From CAYQAE01 sp964415445 [NCBI: uncultured archaeon] (GTDB lineage Archaea > CAYQAE01), in the NCBI GenBank assembly GCA_964415445.1, contig CAYQAE010000002.1:32077-60896 (forward strand): a stretch of 28,820 nucleotides of DNA, written 5' to 3'. The notes under the pieces are model-generated. The model was not told the DNA's origin, ran no database searches, and was given only the letters and a program-made list of their open reading frames with translations. Position 1 is the first letter of the stretch. Each line of letters opens with the position of its first letter. Positions 8,606-15,987 of the stretch are shown piece after piece. The translations under genes and the position numbers were made by a program.

Positions 8606-9172
8606 ATGATAGGTTATATCCTCTATTTGCCAATGAAAGGTCCAGAAGGAATATACACAGTAACAACTGAAAAAAAACAGAAAATGATAATACATCTTTT
8701 TAATGAAGATGATAGAAGAAAAGAACAAAAAATTTTATTCAGTATCCCTGTAATGATAATGTCTTCAATATCTAAACAAAAATTAAAAAATAATAATAAC
8801 TTTATTCATTTCACTATAGAAGAAGAATCTTTATTTGGAGACGTGGGTATATATTGTACGATTGATTCAATAAAAATACAAAATAAAGATAAACACGAAA
8901 TAACTTCTGCTCTATGCTATATTTATCCACTTGAATCAAGATGGGAAATCCATAATGACCTAAAATCAATTGATAAAGAACTCAGAGCCAATCAAAGAAA
9001 AATAGGGGAGTATATTAAATCAAATTATAAATTACAACTACAAATTATTGAAAAAATAAGGGTAGATCCAAAAATTAGAGATTTAATGTTTAAAACAAAT
9101 GAAATAATTAAATTAGATATAATAGAACCAAAGATAGGTCGAGAACTTAGAAAAGTCACCATTAAATTATAA
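8606..9172 (+). CDS. Hypothetical protein with strand-rich N-half and helical C-half
   Basis: A 188-residue soluble protein of unknown function. Residues 1-110 look beta-rich with short polar insertions (for example KNNNNF); residues 110-175 look like long charged helices. The ATG is preceded by GTGA (8596-8599) at a 6-nt spacing. The small membrane-protein gene starts 4 nt after its stop, so the two probably form one transcription unit. I found no catalytic motif or Cys pair. Confidence 0.6.
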   Translation: MIGYILYLPMKGPEGIYTVTTEKKQKMIIHLFNEDDRRKEQKILFSIPVMIMSSISKQKLKNNNNFIHFTIEEESLFGDVGIYCTIDSIKIQNKDKHEITSALCYIYPLESRWEIHNDLKSIDKELRANQRKIGEYIKSNYKLQLQIIEKIRVDPKIRDLMFKTNEIIKLDIIEPKIGRELRKVTIKL

Positions 9173-9176
9173 ATAA

Positions 9177-9521
9177 ATGATTACAATGATAGATGACTAC
9201 ATTTTAGTAATGTTTTTTTTAATGTCATTTCTCTATATTTTTGTTTTCTTTTGGTATATTGAACTATATTTGAATAAAAAAAACAAATATGGAATATTAG
9301 CATTGTGGAGTGAAATATTTCAAAATAGTAAAAAATTTTGGAAAGAATTAGTATTTTTCTTTACCACATTTTTATTAGGTTCTTTTATTTTTATAATTTT
9401 AGTTGGAGATGCTCTATATAGTATAATAATAGTTTTATACATATATTTTCCTATTATGTATCTACTATATTGGCTCTTTGTATATCCTAAATCACTTAAA
9501 GTTAAAAAGAATGAAATCTAA
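9177..9521 (+). CDS. Small membrane protein, unknown function
   Basis: A 114-residue, very hydrophobic protein with about three membrane segments (roughly residues 8-30, 57-78 and 81-103), a charged loop between the first two, and a Lys-rich C-terminus. It starts 4 nt after the stop of the gene at 8606 and is probably translated with it. Two in-frame ATGs (9177 and 9186) are possible starts. No family recognised. Confidence 0.6.
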   Translation: MITMIDDYILVMFFLMSFLYIFVFFWYIELYLNKKNKYGILALWSEIFQNSKKFWKELVFFFTTFLLGSFIFIILVGDALYSIIIVLYIYFPIMYLLYWLFVYPKSLKVKKNEI

Positions 9522-9523
9522 TC

Positions 9524-9991
9524 TCAAGCTAAATCTTCAAAATATGGTTTAAAAACAAAATGAACTAAAGATAGAAGTATTGCACTCAAAATTACCGCAA
9601 TTGAAATATTTATACTAAATCCAGATATTGCAACACCCAAAGCCACCCCAGATGCTGGCGGATGTTCTGTATCTGTAATTACCATGATAAAAATAGATAA
9701 TCCCACAGCTGAAGCATATAAGAAACTAGATAAGATATCTGAATTAGTCTCAAAAACACCAAATAATGAGCCACAAAATAGACCAACAGTATATCCACCC
9801 ACTACGTTTCTAGGATTTGCAGATAAACTCTTAGGCATTGCAAATACCACAAAAGTAGTAGACCCTATAGCTGCAATTATAACTGCATCGCCTATATTTA
9901 AAATTAAAATAACCAAAAAAATTACAAAAGTAGCAATCAAACATTGAACCAAATAATTTTTCCAATGTTTTCTAAACTTCTCATCAAGCAT
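9524..9991 (-). CDS. HPP family integral membrane protein
   Basis: A 155-residue membrane protein with four hydrophobic segments and the HPP signature (TDTEHPPASGVALG, about residues 105-118) that names the family. The MPKSLSANPRNVVGGY loop after the second segment is also typical. Members have been linked to anion or nitrite transport in chloroplasts and bacteria, but the archaeal role is unknown. The ATG at 9991 has a TATA-like stretch about 22 nt upstream and no strong Shine-Dalgarno sequence. It converges with the small membrane-protein gene ending at 9521. Confidence 0.85.
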   Translation of the reverse strand: MLDEKFRKHWKNYLVQCLIATFVIFLVILILNIGDAVIIAAIGSTTFVVFAMPKSLSANPRNVVGGYTVGLFCGSLFGVFETNSDILSSFLYASAVGLSIFIMVITDTEHPPASGVALGVAISGFSINISIAVILSAILLSLVHFVFKPYFEDLA

Positions 9992-10132
9992 GATTTATCT
10001 TCTTTTGAATATATTTTAAAATTTATAGATATTTAAGTTATATTTAAATAATAAATTAAGTTTTATGATTCAAAAAGAAATCTAAATACATTAATTTTAA
10101 AATAGATAAAGATAAACAAATATATGCAAAGG

Positions 10133-10142
10133 TTTTTATATC
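10133..10142 (+). promoter_or_regulatory. Candidate TATA box upstream of the acidic-protein gene
   Basis: TTTTTATATC, followed by further AT-rich stretches near 10150 and 10170, lies some 160 nt before the ATG at 10300. Transcription from here would include the hairpin at 10221-10238, giving a leader of about 140 nt. It is one of several possible boxes in this AT-rich region. Confidence 0.35.
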
Positions 10143-10220
10143 TGAAAATATAATATATTTATGAACAAAAGTATTAAATATAAGTAGGGTTTAATTTTTA
10201 TATTAATCTAGTTATAAATC

Positions 10221-10254
10221 AGTATGCGGTAGCATGCTAAAATAAATTTTTTTT
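10221..10254 (+). terminator. Hairpin followed by T8 tract in the leader of the acidic-protein gene
   Basis: AGTATGC (10221-10227) and GCATGCT (10232-10238) pair into a 7-bp stem with one G-U pair and a four-base loop. After an 8-nt AT-rich spacer comes a run of eight T (10247-10254). This is terminator- or attenuator-like. It sits 46 nt before the start codon at 10300, so it could end a short RNA or control the downstream gene. Confidence 0.4.
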
Positions 10255-10299
10255 AAGATCATATTGAATAATTAAATTATAAAAGAGGTGATATTGAAA

Positions 10300-10992
10300 A
10301 TGCCAGGTCCAAAAAGAGGAATAGATGATATAAATGCAGATGATCGTTATAGAGATACCACTAACTTTTCAGATGTACTAACACAGAAGTTTATTAATTT
10401 CTTTATAAGTATTCTAGGATATAAACAGATGAGCTGGGCAGGACTGTTAGATTATACAGAAGAATATTTTAAAACTCAAGGTTTAGATGAATTTGGCTCA
10501 CAGATCAAAATGCTACTTGAAGAAATAGCCAAAGAAGACACTATAAAAATTTTTAATTCACAAGATGAAAATCCTGAAGTCAAAGTTACCGCTATAAGAA
10601 ATGATCTAGCAGATAAATTAGAAAATATTAGTGAAGAATACAACGTCATATCTAGTTTTATTGAAGACACTATTGCTCATATCGACCAAAGCATATCTTT
10701 GGATAGATTCAGTAATGATTTAGAATTAAGTAATGTGCAAAGTAAAGTTGAGGATGAAAAAAAAGAACAAATAAATCCAGATCAAGACGAAAAAGATATC
10801 GATCCAACTATTGATTTAAAATCAGAACCGATTGATGAAATAAATAATCTGGACATAAAAGAAGAAAAATTCATGGACTATCTAAATGATTTCAAGCTTG
10901 AATTATTCAAGATAATTGAATTACCAGAATACAAAGGAGACACAGCACAAGAAAATATAGCAGACTTAGAAATGAATCTGCCACTACAATAA
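10300..10992 (+). CDS. Acidic hypothetical protein
   Basis: A 230-residue soluble protein I do not recognise. It starts MPGPKRGIDD, has a helical N-terminal half with aromatic and Leu-rich segments (about residues 25-75), and an Asp/Glu-rich, low-complexity linker around residues 145-185 before a short helical C-terminus. The frame opens at GTG 10288, but that GTG is part of a strong Shine-Dalgarno sequence (GAGGTGAT, 10285-10292) placed 7 nt before the ATG at 10300, so the ATG is the start. The long leader contains a hairpin and T tract. The acidity could suit a chaperone- or nucleic-acid-mimic-like protein, which is speculation. Confidence 0.65.
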   Translation: MPGPKRGIDDINADDRYRDTTNFSDVLTQKFINFFISILGYKQMSWAGLLDYTEEYFKTQGLDEFGSQIKMLLEEIAKEDTIKIFNSQDENPEVKVTAIRNDLADKLENISEEYNVISSFIEDTIAHIDQSISLDRFSNDLELSNVQSKVEDEKKEQINPDQDEKDIDPTIDLKSEPIDEINNLDIKEEKFMDYLNDFKLELFKIIELPEYKGDTAQENIADLEMNLPLQ

Positions 10993-11055
10993 ATTACCTT
11001 CTTTTATTTAAAACTTAAAATTTCTTAGAAATTAAATTTACCTACCATATAATAT

Positions 11056-11253
11056 TCAATTCTTAATCCACTTATTATTTTTCTCCCAACATTCTTCACA
11101 TACATTTTGTTTACTTTTTGAATACCTAAAATATTTTTTTGAACATTTTTTACAAAATACACGCTTGCATAAAGTGCAATCTCTAAAATTTATAGAGAAT
11201 CTATTTTCATTTTTTATCTTTTTTTTGCATATACTACAAACATTTTCTCCCAT
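11056..11253 (-). CDS. FYVE-like zinc-finger protein
   Basis: A 65-residue protein with four CxxC pairs: Cys6/9, Cys26/29, Cys34/37 and Cys52/55. The spacing (16, 4 and 14 residues between pairs) and the VFCKKCS and VCEECW segments match the cross-braced layout of FYVE fingers (FCxxCS and VCxxCY/F in that family). The WxxD and R(R/K)HHC motifs that bind phosphatidylinositol 3-phosphate are absent, so the ligand is probably different. It is strongly basic. The ATG is clear, but I see no strong Shine-Dalgarno sequence. It converges with the acidic-protein gene and is divergent from infB. Confidence 0.65.
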   Translation of the reverse strand: MGENVCSICKKKIKNENRFSINFRDCTLCKRVFCKKCSKKYFRYSKSKQNVCEECWEKNNKWIKN

Positions 11254-11436
11254 TTAAACACTTCTAAACAGATTATTCTATAAAATACATAATTCTAATA
11301 CACAAAATCTAAATTTAAATACATATAAATATTCTACAGTTATTTATTAGTTTATTTCTTACCCTATTTAAATTTAAAATATTACCCAAAAAGATATATA
11401 GGGTAGCAAAAAGCCTAACTCAGCTATCAATCAAAA

Positions 11437-11445
11437 ATATATTTA
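11437..11445 (+). promoter_or_regulatory. Candidate TATA box of the infB operon
   Basis: ATATATTTA is centred 27 nt before the infB ATG at 11468, the distance expected for a leaderless transcript. A second TATA-like stretch (11392-11400) could give a leader of about 45 nt that would include the AGGT at 11453-11456. Confidence 0.4.
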
Positions 11446-11467
11446 TCAAAAATAGGTCGTGAATTCA

Positions 11468-13213
11468 ATGGATATCCGACAACCTATAATATGCGTCTTA
11501 GGTCATGTAGATCATGGAAAAACAATGTTTTTAGATTATATTAGAGGTAGCTCAATTGCTGCAAAAGAATCAGGAGGTATAACTCAAACTATCGGAGCTA
11601 CAATTGTTCCAAAAGATGTACTTAACAAAACCTGTGGTAGACTACTTCAAAAATATAAAGTAGAAACAAAAGTTCCAGGACTTTTATTTATTGATACTCC
11701 TGGACATGCTGCTTTTACAAATATGCGTGAGAGAGGTGGTAGCCTAGCTGATATTGCTATTTTAATTATAGATATTAATCAAGGTGTGCAACCACAAACT
11801 ATTGAATCTCTAAAAATATTAAAATCATTTAAAACCCCATTTATTGTCGCTTGCAATAAAATTGACATGCTAAAGGGGTGGAAAATTAAAGATAATCAAA
11901 ATTTTCACAAAGCACTCGCAATTCAAGGTGAGCAGACAAAAAGAATATTTGAAACTAAAATGCTAGAAATTATATCCCAATTAGATGAAAATGGATTTAT
12001 CAGCCAAAGATTTGATGAAATTTCTGATTTTACAAACACAATTTCACTTATTCCAATTAGTGCAAAATATGGAATAGGGATATCTGACCTATTGGTACTT
12101 TTGCTAGGATTAACTCAACGCTATCTAGCAGGAAATTTAGAAATTGATACCTGCTATGATGGTAGTGGTAGTGTTTTAGAAGTAAAAGAAGTTACAGGAA
12201 TTGGAAATGCAATTGATATGATTCTATATGATGGTTGTATGGATGTAGGAGACAAGATCATTTTAGTTACAAGAGAAGGGACAGAAATAAGTAAAATTAA
12301 AGCTATGTTTGTTCCAAAACCACTAAAAGAGATAATAGAATCAAAAGAGAGATTTGAATATAAAAAACATGTCACTCCTGCATTAGGTGTTAGATTAGCT
12401 ATCACAGACCAATTAGATGTATTAGCAGGGACACCAGTTAAGACTACAAAAAGTGAAGAAAAAGCAAAACAACTACAAAAAGAGATTGAAAAAACAATCC
12501 AAAGTATAAAAATAGAAACGAATAAAGAGGGCGTATCTATAAAAGCACACACATTAGGAGCCCTAGAAGCCTTAATTGAGCTTTTCAAAAAAGAAAATAT
12601 AAAAATAAGGGTGGCAGATGTTGGAGATATCACAAAAAAAGATATCATAAAACTATCTGTGGCAAGAGATCAAAACGTTTGTGATGGTATAATATTAGGA
12701 TTTAATGTTGGTGCATCTTCTGAAGCAAAAGAAGAAGCGAAACTTCAAGATTTAAAAATTGTAAATGATTCTGTTTTGTATCGGCTCATCGAAGAATATC
12801 AAAAATGGAAAGAAGAGGTATTGGAAAAAACTCAAAAATGTAAACTTAAGGAAATACCTAAACCAGCTAAATTTAAGATAATGAAAGAACATATCTTCAG
12901 AAAGTCCAATCCTGTAATTGTCGGAGCCAATGTTTTAAAAGGAGAATTAAAGCCAAGTTTACTTATTATGAATTCAGATGGAAAAAGTGTAGGAAAAATA
13001 AAAGAGATACAAGATCAAGGAAATAAACTAAAAGTAGCTGAAGAAGGCAAAGAAGTAGCAGTCTCTATTAGTGGACCTATTTTAGGAAAGCATATATTTG
13101 AAGATGAAATTCTTTATGTAAGACTTAAAAGAAATGAAATAGAAACTCTTAAAGAATTAGATAAAAGTGCTGATTTAGTTGATGAATATATAAAAATATT
13201 GAGAGGAAAATAA
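11468..13213 (+). CDS. infB: Translation initiation factor aIF5B (IF-2 homologue)
   Basis: GTPase that promotes subunit joining and initiator-tRNA placement. The 581-residue protein has the G1 loop GHVDHGKT, G3 DTPGH, G4 NKID and G5-type SAK near residue 198, then the beta-barrel and C-terminal domains usual for short archaeal aIF5B, with no intein. The residue after GKT is Met rather than the usual Thr/Ser. The frame opens at GTG 11459, but the ATG at 11468 lies 11 nt behind AGGT and gives the expected short N-terminus, so I use it. First gene of a translation/transcription operon; eS6 starts 1 nt after its stop. Confidence 0.96.
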   Translation: MDIRQPIICVLGHVDHGKTMFLDYIRGSSIAAKESGGITQTIGATIVPKDVLNKTCGRLLQKYKVETKVPGLLFIDTPGHAAFTNMRERGGSLADIAILIIDINQGVQPQTIESLKILKSFKTPFIVACNKIDMLKGWKIKDNQNFHKALAIQGEQTKRIFETKMLEIISQLDENGFISQRFDEISDFTNTISLIPISAKYGIGISDLLVLLLGLTQRYLAGNLEIDTCYDGSGSVLEVKEVTGIGNAIDMILYDGCMDVGDKIILVTREGTEISKIKAMFVPKPLKEIIESKERFEYKKHVTPALGVRLAITDQLDVLAGTPVKTTKSEEKAKQLQKEIEKTIQSIKIETNKEGVSIKAHTLGALEALIELFKKENIKIRVADVGDITKKDIIKLSVARDQNVCDGIILGFNVGASSEAKEEAKLQDLKIVNDSVLYRLIEEYQKWKEEVLEKTQKCKLKEIPKPAKFKIMKEHIFRKSNPVIVGANVLKGELKPSLLIMNSDGKSVGKIKEIQDQGNKLKVAEEGKEVAVSISGPILGKHIFEDEILYVRLKRNEIETLKELDKSADLVDEYIKILRGK

Positions 13214-13214
13214 A

Positions 13215-13577
13215 ATGAAAGTTACAATTTCCAATCCTGATGATGGTGAAGCCTACCAAATCGAGACAGACGAAATTTCAAGTTTAATGGGCTTGAAAAT
13301 AGGAGAAAATTTTGATGCTACACCAATAGGAATATCAGGATATTCACTTGAAATCACAGGTGGATCAACAAAAGAAGGTGTTCCTATGCGAAAAGATATG
13401 CACGGAAGAGGAAGAAAAAAAGTACTGCTTGCAAATAGACCCGGATACAGAGCAAAAAGTAAAGGAATAAGAAAGCGAAAAACTATCAGAGGTAATACTG
13501 TAGCAGACGATATTATCCAACTAAATACAAAGGTAGTTAAAAAAGGATCAAAAAATCTAGAGGAGCTAATAGGGTAA
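13215..13577 (+). CDS. rps6e: Ribosomal protein eS6
   Basis: Small-subunit ribosomal protein of archaea and eukaryotes. The 120-residue protein shows the family core: [11 protein letters not shown] at the N-terminus, [18 protein letters not shown] in the middle, and the basic [16 protein letters not shown] stretch followed by the conserved GNTVADDI. Length is typical of archaeal eS6. It sits 1 nt after infB and 4 nt before eif2g, a conserved archaeal order. Confidence 0.97.
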   Translation: MKVTISNPDDGEAYQIETDEISSLMGLKIGENFDATPIGISGYSLEITGGSTKEGVPMRKDMHGRGRKKVLLANRPGYRAKSKGIRKRKTIRGNTVADDIIQLNTKVVKKGSKNLEELIG

Positions 13578-13581
13578 AAAT

Positions 13582-14796
13582 ATGCAATCTGAGATAAATA
13601 TAGGTTTAGTAGGTCATGTTGATCATGGAAAAACCACACTAACAGAAGCACTATCCGGTAAATGGACAGATAGACATAGCGAAGAGATAAGAAGAGGTAT
13701 CACCATTAGACTAGGGTATGCAGATGTAGTCTTTCGCAAATGTCCAAAATGTGAAGATCCTAAATGTTATACTACTTTAGAAAAATGTGAAAAGTGTAAA
13801 AGTAAAACTGAACCATTAAGGACTGTTTCGTTTGTTGATTCCCCTGGACATGAAACATTAATGGCCACAATGTTAGCTGGAGCAGCTATAATGGATGGTG
13901 CTATTTTATTAATTGCAGCTAATGAAAAATGTCCTCAGCCACAAACTAAAGAACATTTAATGGCATTAGATGTAATAGGAGTCAAAAATATTGTAATTGT
14001 TCAAAATAAGGTTGAATTGGTATCAAAAGAAGATGCCAAAAAAAATTATGAAGAGATAAAAGAATTTAGCAAAGGAACAATTGCAGAAAATGCACCAATA
14101 ATACCACTCTCTGCACAACATAAAGTTAATTTAGACTATTTAATATATGCCCTAGAGAAAGAAATACCCACACCTAAAAGAGATATAAACAAATCATTTA
14201 GAATGTATATTGCTCGTTCATTTGATATAAATAAACCTGGAACTAAAATAGATGATCTTAAAGGCTGTGTAATAGGAGGTAGTGTTGCAGAAGGAAAATT
14301 AAATACCAACACTACAATAGAAATTAGTCCAGGAATTAAAGATGAAAATTCTAAAAAACATCATAAATTAATAACTAAAGCCACTTCAATTACTGCCAGC
14401 AATAAAAAAACAGATGAGATAACTCCAGGAGGATTAGTTGGTATAGCTACAAATTTAGACCCATATCTTGGAAAATCTGATTCTCTAGCTGGACAAGTAG
14501 TAGGTGATCCAGAAAAATTACCACCTGTGTGGAATAAGATAGATTTAGACATAAAATTATTAAAATCGATAGTTGGAACTGAAAAAGAACTAAAGGTAAA
14601 ACCAGTCACAATTAGAGAACCTCTAATGCTTAATGTAGTCACGGGAAAAACAATAGGGATTGTAACTTCAATAAAAAAAGGTCTAACTAGCCTTCAGCTA
14701 AAACTACCAGTTTGTGCTGAAAAAAATTCAAGAGTTGCAATAAGTAGATTAATTGAAAGTAGATGGAGATTAATAGGTTATGGTATCATTAGCTAA
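13582..14796 (+). CDS. eif2g: Translation initiation factor aIF2, gamma subunit
   Basis: GTP-binding core of aIF2, which brings initiator Met-tRNA to the small subunit. The 404-residue protein has G1 GHVDHGKT, a switch I region with [12 protein letters not shown], a zinc knuckle of CxxC pairs (CPKC, CEKC), G3 DSPGH, G4 NKVE (NKxD/E form) and domains II and III through to the C-terminus. Length is typical. It follows eS6 by 4 nt, with GGGT in the eS6 end as a weak Shine-Dalgarno sequence. The PIN gene begins inside its last codons (17-nt overlap). Confidence 0.97.
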   Translation: MQSEINIGLVGHVDHGKTTLTEALSGKWTDRHSEEIRRGITIRLGYADVVFRKCPKCEDPKCYTTLEKCEKCKSKTEPLRTVSFVDSPGHETLMATMLAGAAIMDGAILLIAANEKCPQPQTKEHLMALDVIGVKNIVIVQNKVELVSKEDAKKNYEEIKEFSKGTIAENAPIIPLSAQHKVNLDYLIYALEKEIPTPKRDINKSFRMYIARSFDINKPGTKIDDLKGCVIGGSVAEGKLNTNTTIEISPGIKDENSKKHHKLITKATSITASNKKTDEITPGGLVGIATNLDPYLGKSDSLAGQVVGDPEKLPPVWNKIDLDIKLLKSIVGTEKELKVKPVTIREPLMLNVVTGKTIGIVTSIKKGLTSLQLKLPVCAEKNSRVAISRLIESRWRLIGYGIIS

Positions 14797-15112
14797 CTTG
14801 AATATATATTTAGATACCAATTTTTTAGTCTATTGCATTATGCAAAAAATAGATTATATAAATGAATTAAAAAGAATTATTGATAGAAACTTTGAATTAA
14901 TAATCCCCTCACAAGTTGAAGACGAATTAATAAAATTATCAAAAAAAGGAAAAACCAAAGAAAAAATCGCTTCAAAAATAGCTTTAAAAGAGATTAAGAA
15001 ATTTAAAAAAGGTTTTAGTGAAGGTTACGTTGATAATGCATTAATAGATTTAGCACTACATAATAAGCCATCTGTAGTATGTACGAATGATAAAAGTTTA
15101 AAAAAAAATTAA
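14780..15112 (+). CDS. PIN-domain protein, frame interrupted at an A9 run
   Basis: PIN-fold nuclease-like protein of the group found next to eif2g in archaeal operons. The frame shows the acidic residues in order: YLDTNF (Asp12), QVEDEL, YVDNAL and CTNDKSL. It ends at residue 110, early for the family. Just before the stop is a run of nine A (15100-15108). With one A more (or two fewer) the frame reads on through [17 protein letters not shown] to TGA 15190-15192, which resembles the usual PIN ending (RLKxxGIPVIYLRxKxxL). So the true C-terminus lies in another frame. The cause may be a sequencing error, a real mutation, or slippage during transcription or translation. Confidence 0.8.
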   Translation: MVSLANLNIYLDTNFLVYCIMQKIDYINELKRIIDRNFELIIPSQVEDELIKLSKKGKTKEKIASKIALKEIKKFKKGFSEGYVDNALIDLALHNKPSVVCTNDKSLKKN

Positions 15113-15209
15113 AAATGCACAATATTCCATGCATTGGAATAAGATCTAAGAAATATTTAATATTAAATGGATCAATTAGCCTAAATTCATGATAATTGGA
15201 GGTTATCAT

Positions 15210-15782
15210 TTGTTTAAATTATTAGAAGTAAAGGACATAGTACGAGTAGACCCGTCAATGTTTGGTGAAGATCTAAAATCAGTTGTTAAAATTATACTGA
15301 ATGAAAAATATAATGGTTATTTGGATAAAGATGCAGGAATAGTCATAAGTGTAAATGAGATCAAAAAAATAGGTACAGGTAAAGTTTTACATGGCGATGG
15401 CGCAGCCTATTATGAAGTAGGGCTAGAGATGCTAACTTATAAACCCGAGATACAAGAAATTGTATATGGAGAAGTTGTAGAGATATTAGATTTTGGAGCT
15501 TTCATAAGAATAGGACCACTAGATGGGCTTTGCCACATCTCACAAGTTATGGATGATTATGTATCTTTGGATCGAAAAAAAGGTGTCCTAAATGGCAGAG
15601 ATACCAATCGTGTGCTCAAAGAGGGTGATAAAGTAAGAGCACGTGTAATAGCAGTTAGTCTAAAAAGTGCATCTAAAACAGGTAAAATAGGATTAACTAT
15701 GCGACAACCAGGTTTAGGTAAATTAGATTGGCTTGAAGAAGATAAAAAAGAAGTAAAAAAACCTAAGGCGAAAGCAAAATGA
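15210..15782 (+). CDS. rpo7: DNA-directed RNA polymerase subunit Rpo7 (RpoE1)
   Basis: Stalk subunit of archaeal RNA polymerase, homologue of eukaryotic RPB7. The 190-residue protein has the N-terminal tip domain (KLLEVKDIVRVDPSMFGED) and a C-terminal S1/OB domain (GEVVEILDFGAFIRIGPLDG). The frame opens at an ATG at 15189, but a GGAGGT Shine-Dalgarno sequence (15198-15203) lies 6 nt before a TTG at 15210, which gives the family-typical start, so the TTG is the start codon. It overlaps spt4 by an ATGA. Confidence 0.95.
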   Translation: MFKLLEVKDIVRVDPSMFGEDLKSVVKIILNEKYNGYLDKDAGIVISVNEIKKIGTGKVLHGDGAAYYEVGLEMLTYKPEIQEIVYGEVVEILDFGAFIRIGPLDGLCHISQVMDDYVSLDRKKGVLNGRDTNRVLKEGDKVRARVIAVSLKSASKTGKIGLTMRQPGLGKLDWLEEDKKEVKKPKAKAK

Positions 15783-15961
15783 AAGCATGCAAAAGTTGTA
15801 ATAGGATTGTAAAATCAGGAAACCAATGTGACAATTGTAAAACAGAAACTTTATCTGATGACTGGAATGGATATGTTGTTATTTTAAATCCAGAGTCAAG
15901 TGAAATTGCCAAAAAGATGAATATTGAAAAACCAGGAAACTATGCATTAAAAGTTCGTTAA
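15779..15961 (+). CDS. spt4: Transcription elongation factor Spt4 (RpoE2)
   Basis: Partner of Spt5, enhancing RNA polymerase processivity. The 60-residue zinc protein has Cys4/Cys7 and Cys17/Cys20 and the conserved WNGYVVILNPESSEIAKKM segment, with full family length. Its ATG overlaps the rpo7 stop (ATGA), showing translational coupling. The genes that often follow in euryarchaea (a DUF359 kinase, rps24e, rps27ae) are absent; hppA follows instead. Confidence 0.95.
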   Translation: MKACKSCNRIVKSGNQCDNCKTETLSDDWNGYVVILNPESSEIAKKMNIEKPGNYALKVR

Positions 15962-15987
15962 AATAATTCTTCTAAATATGGGGTTAA

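Noticed and set aside
9684-9947. 87-residue plus-strand frame inside the HPP gene
   Set aside because: Antisense to a conserved membrane protein; no start signal or motif.
12154-12648. 164-residue open frame on the minus strand within infB
   Set aside because: Antisense shadow of the strongly conserved aIF5B gene; Ser/Phe/Ile-rich product without motifs.
15015-15209. 64-residue minus-strand frame over the PIN/rpo7 junction
   Set aside because: The plus strand is better explained by the continuing PIN C-terminus; the minus frame has no supporting features.
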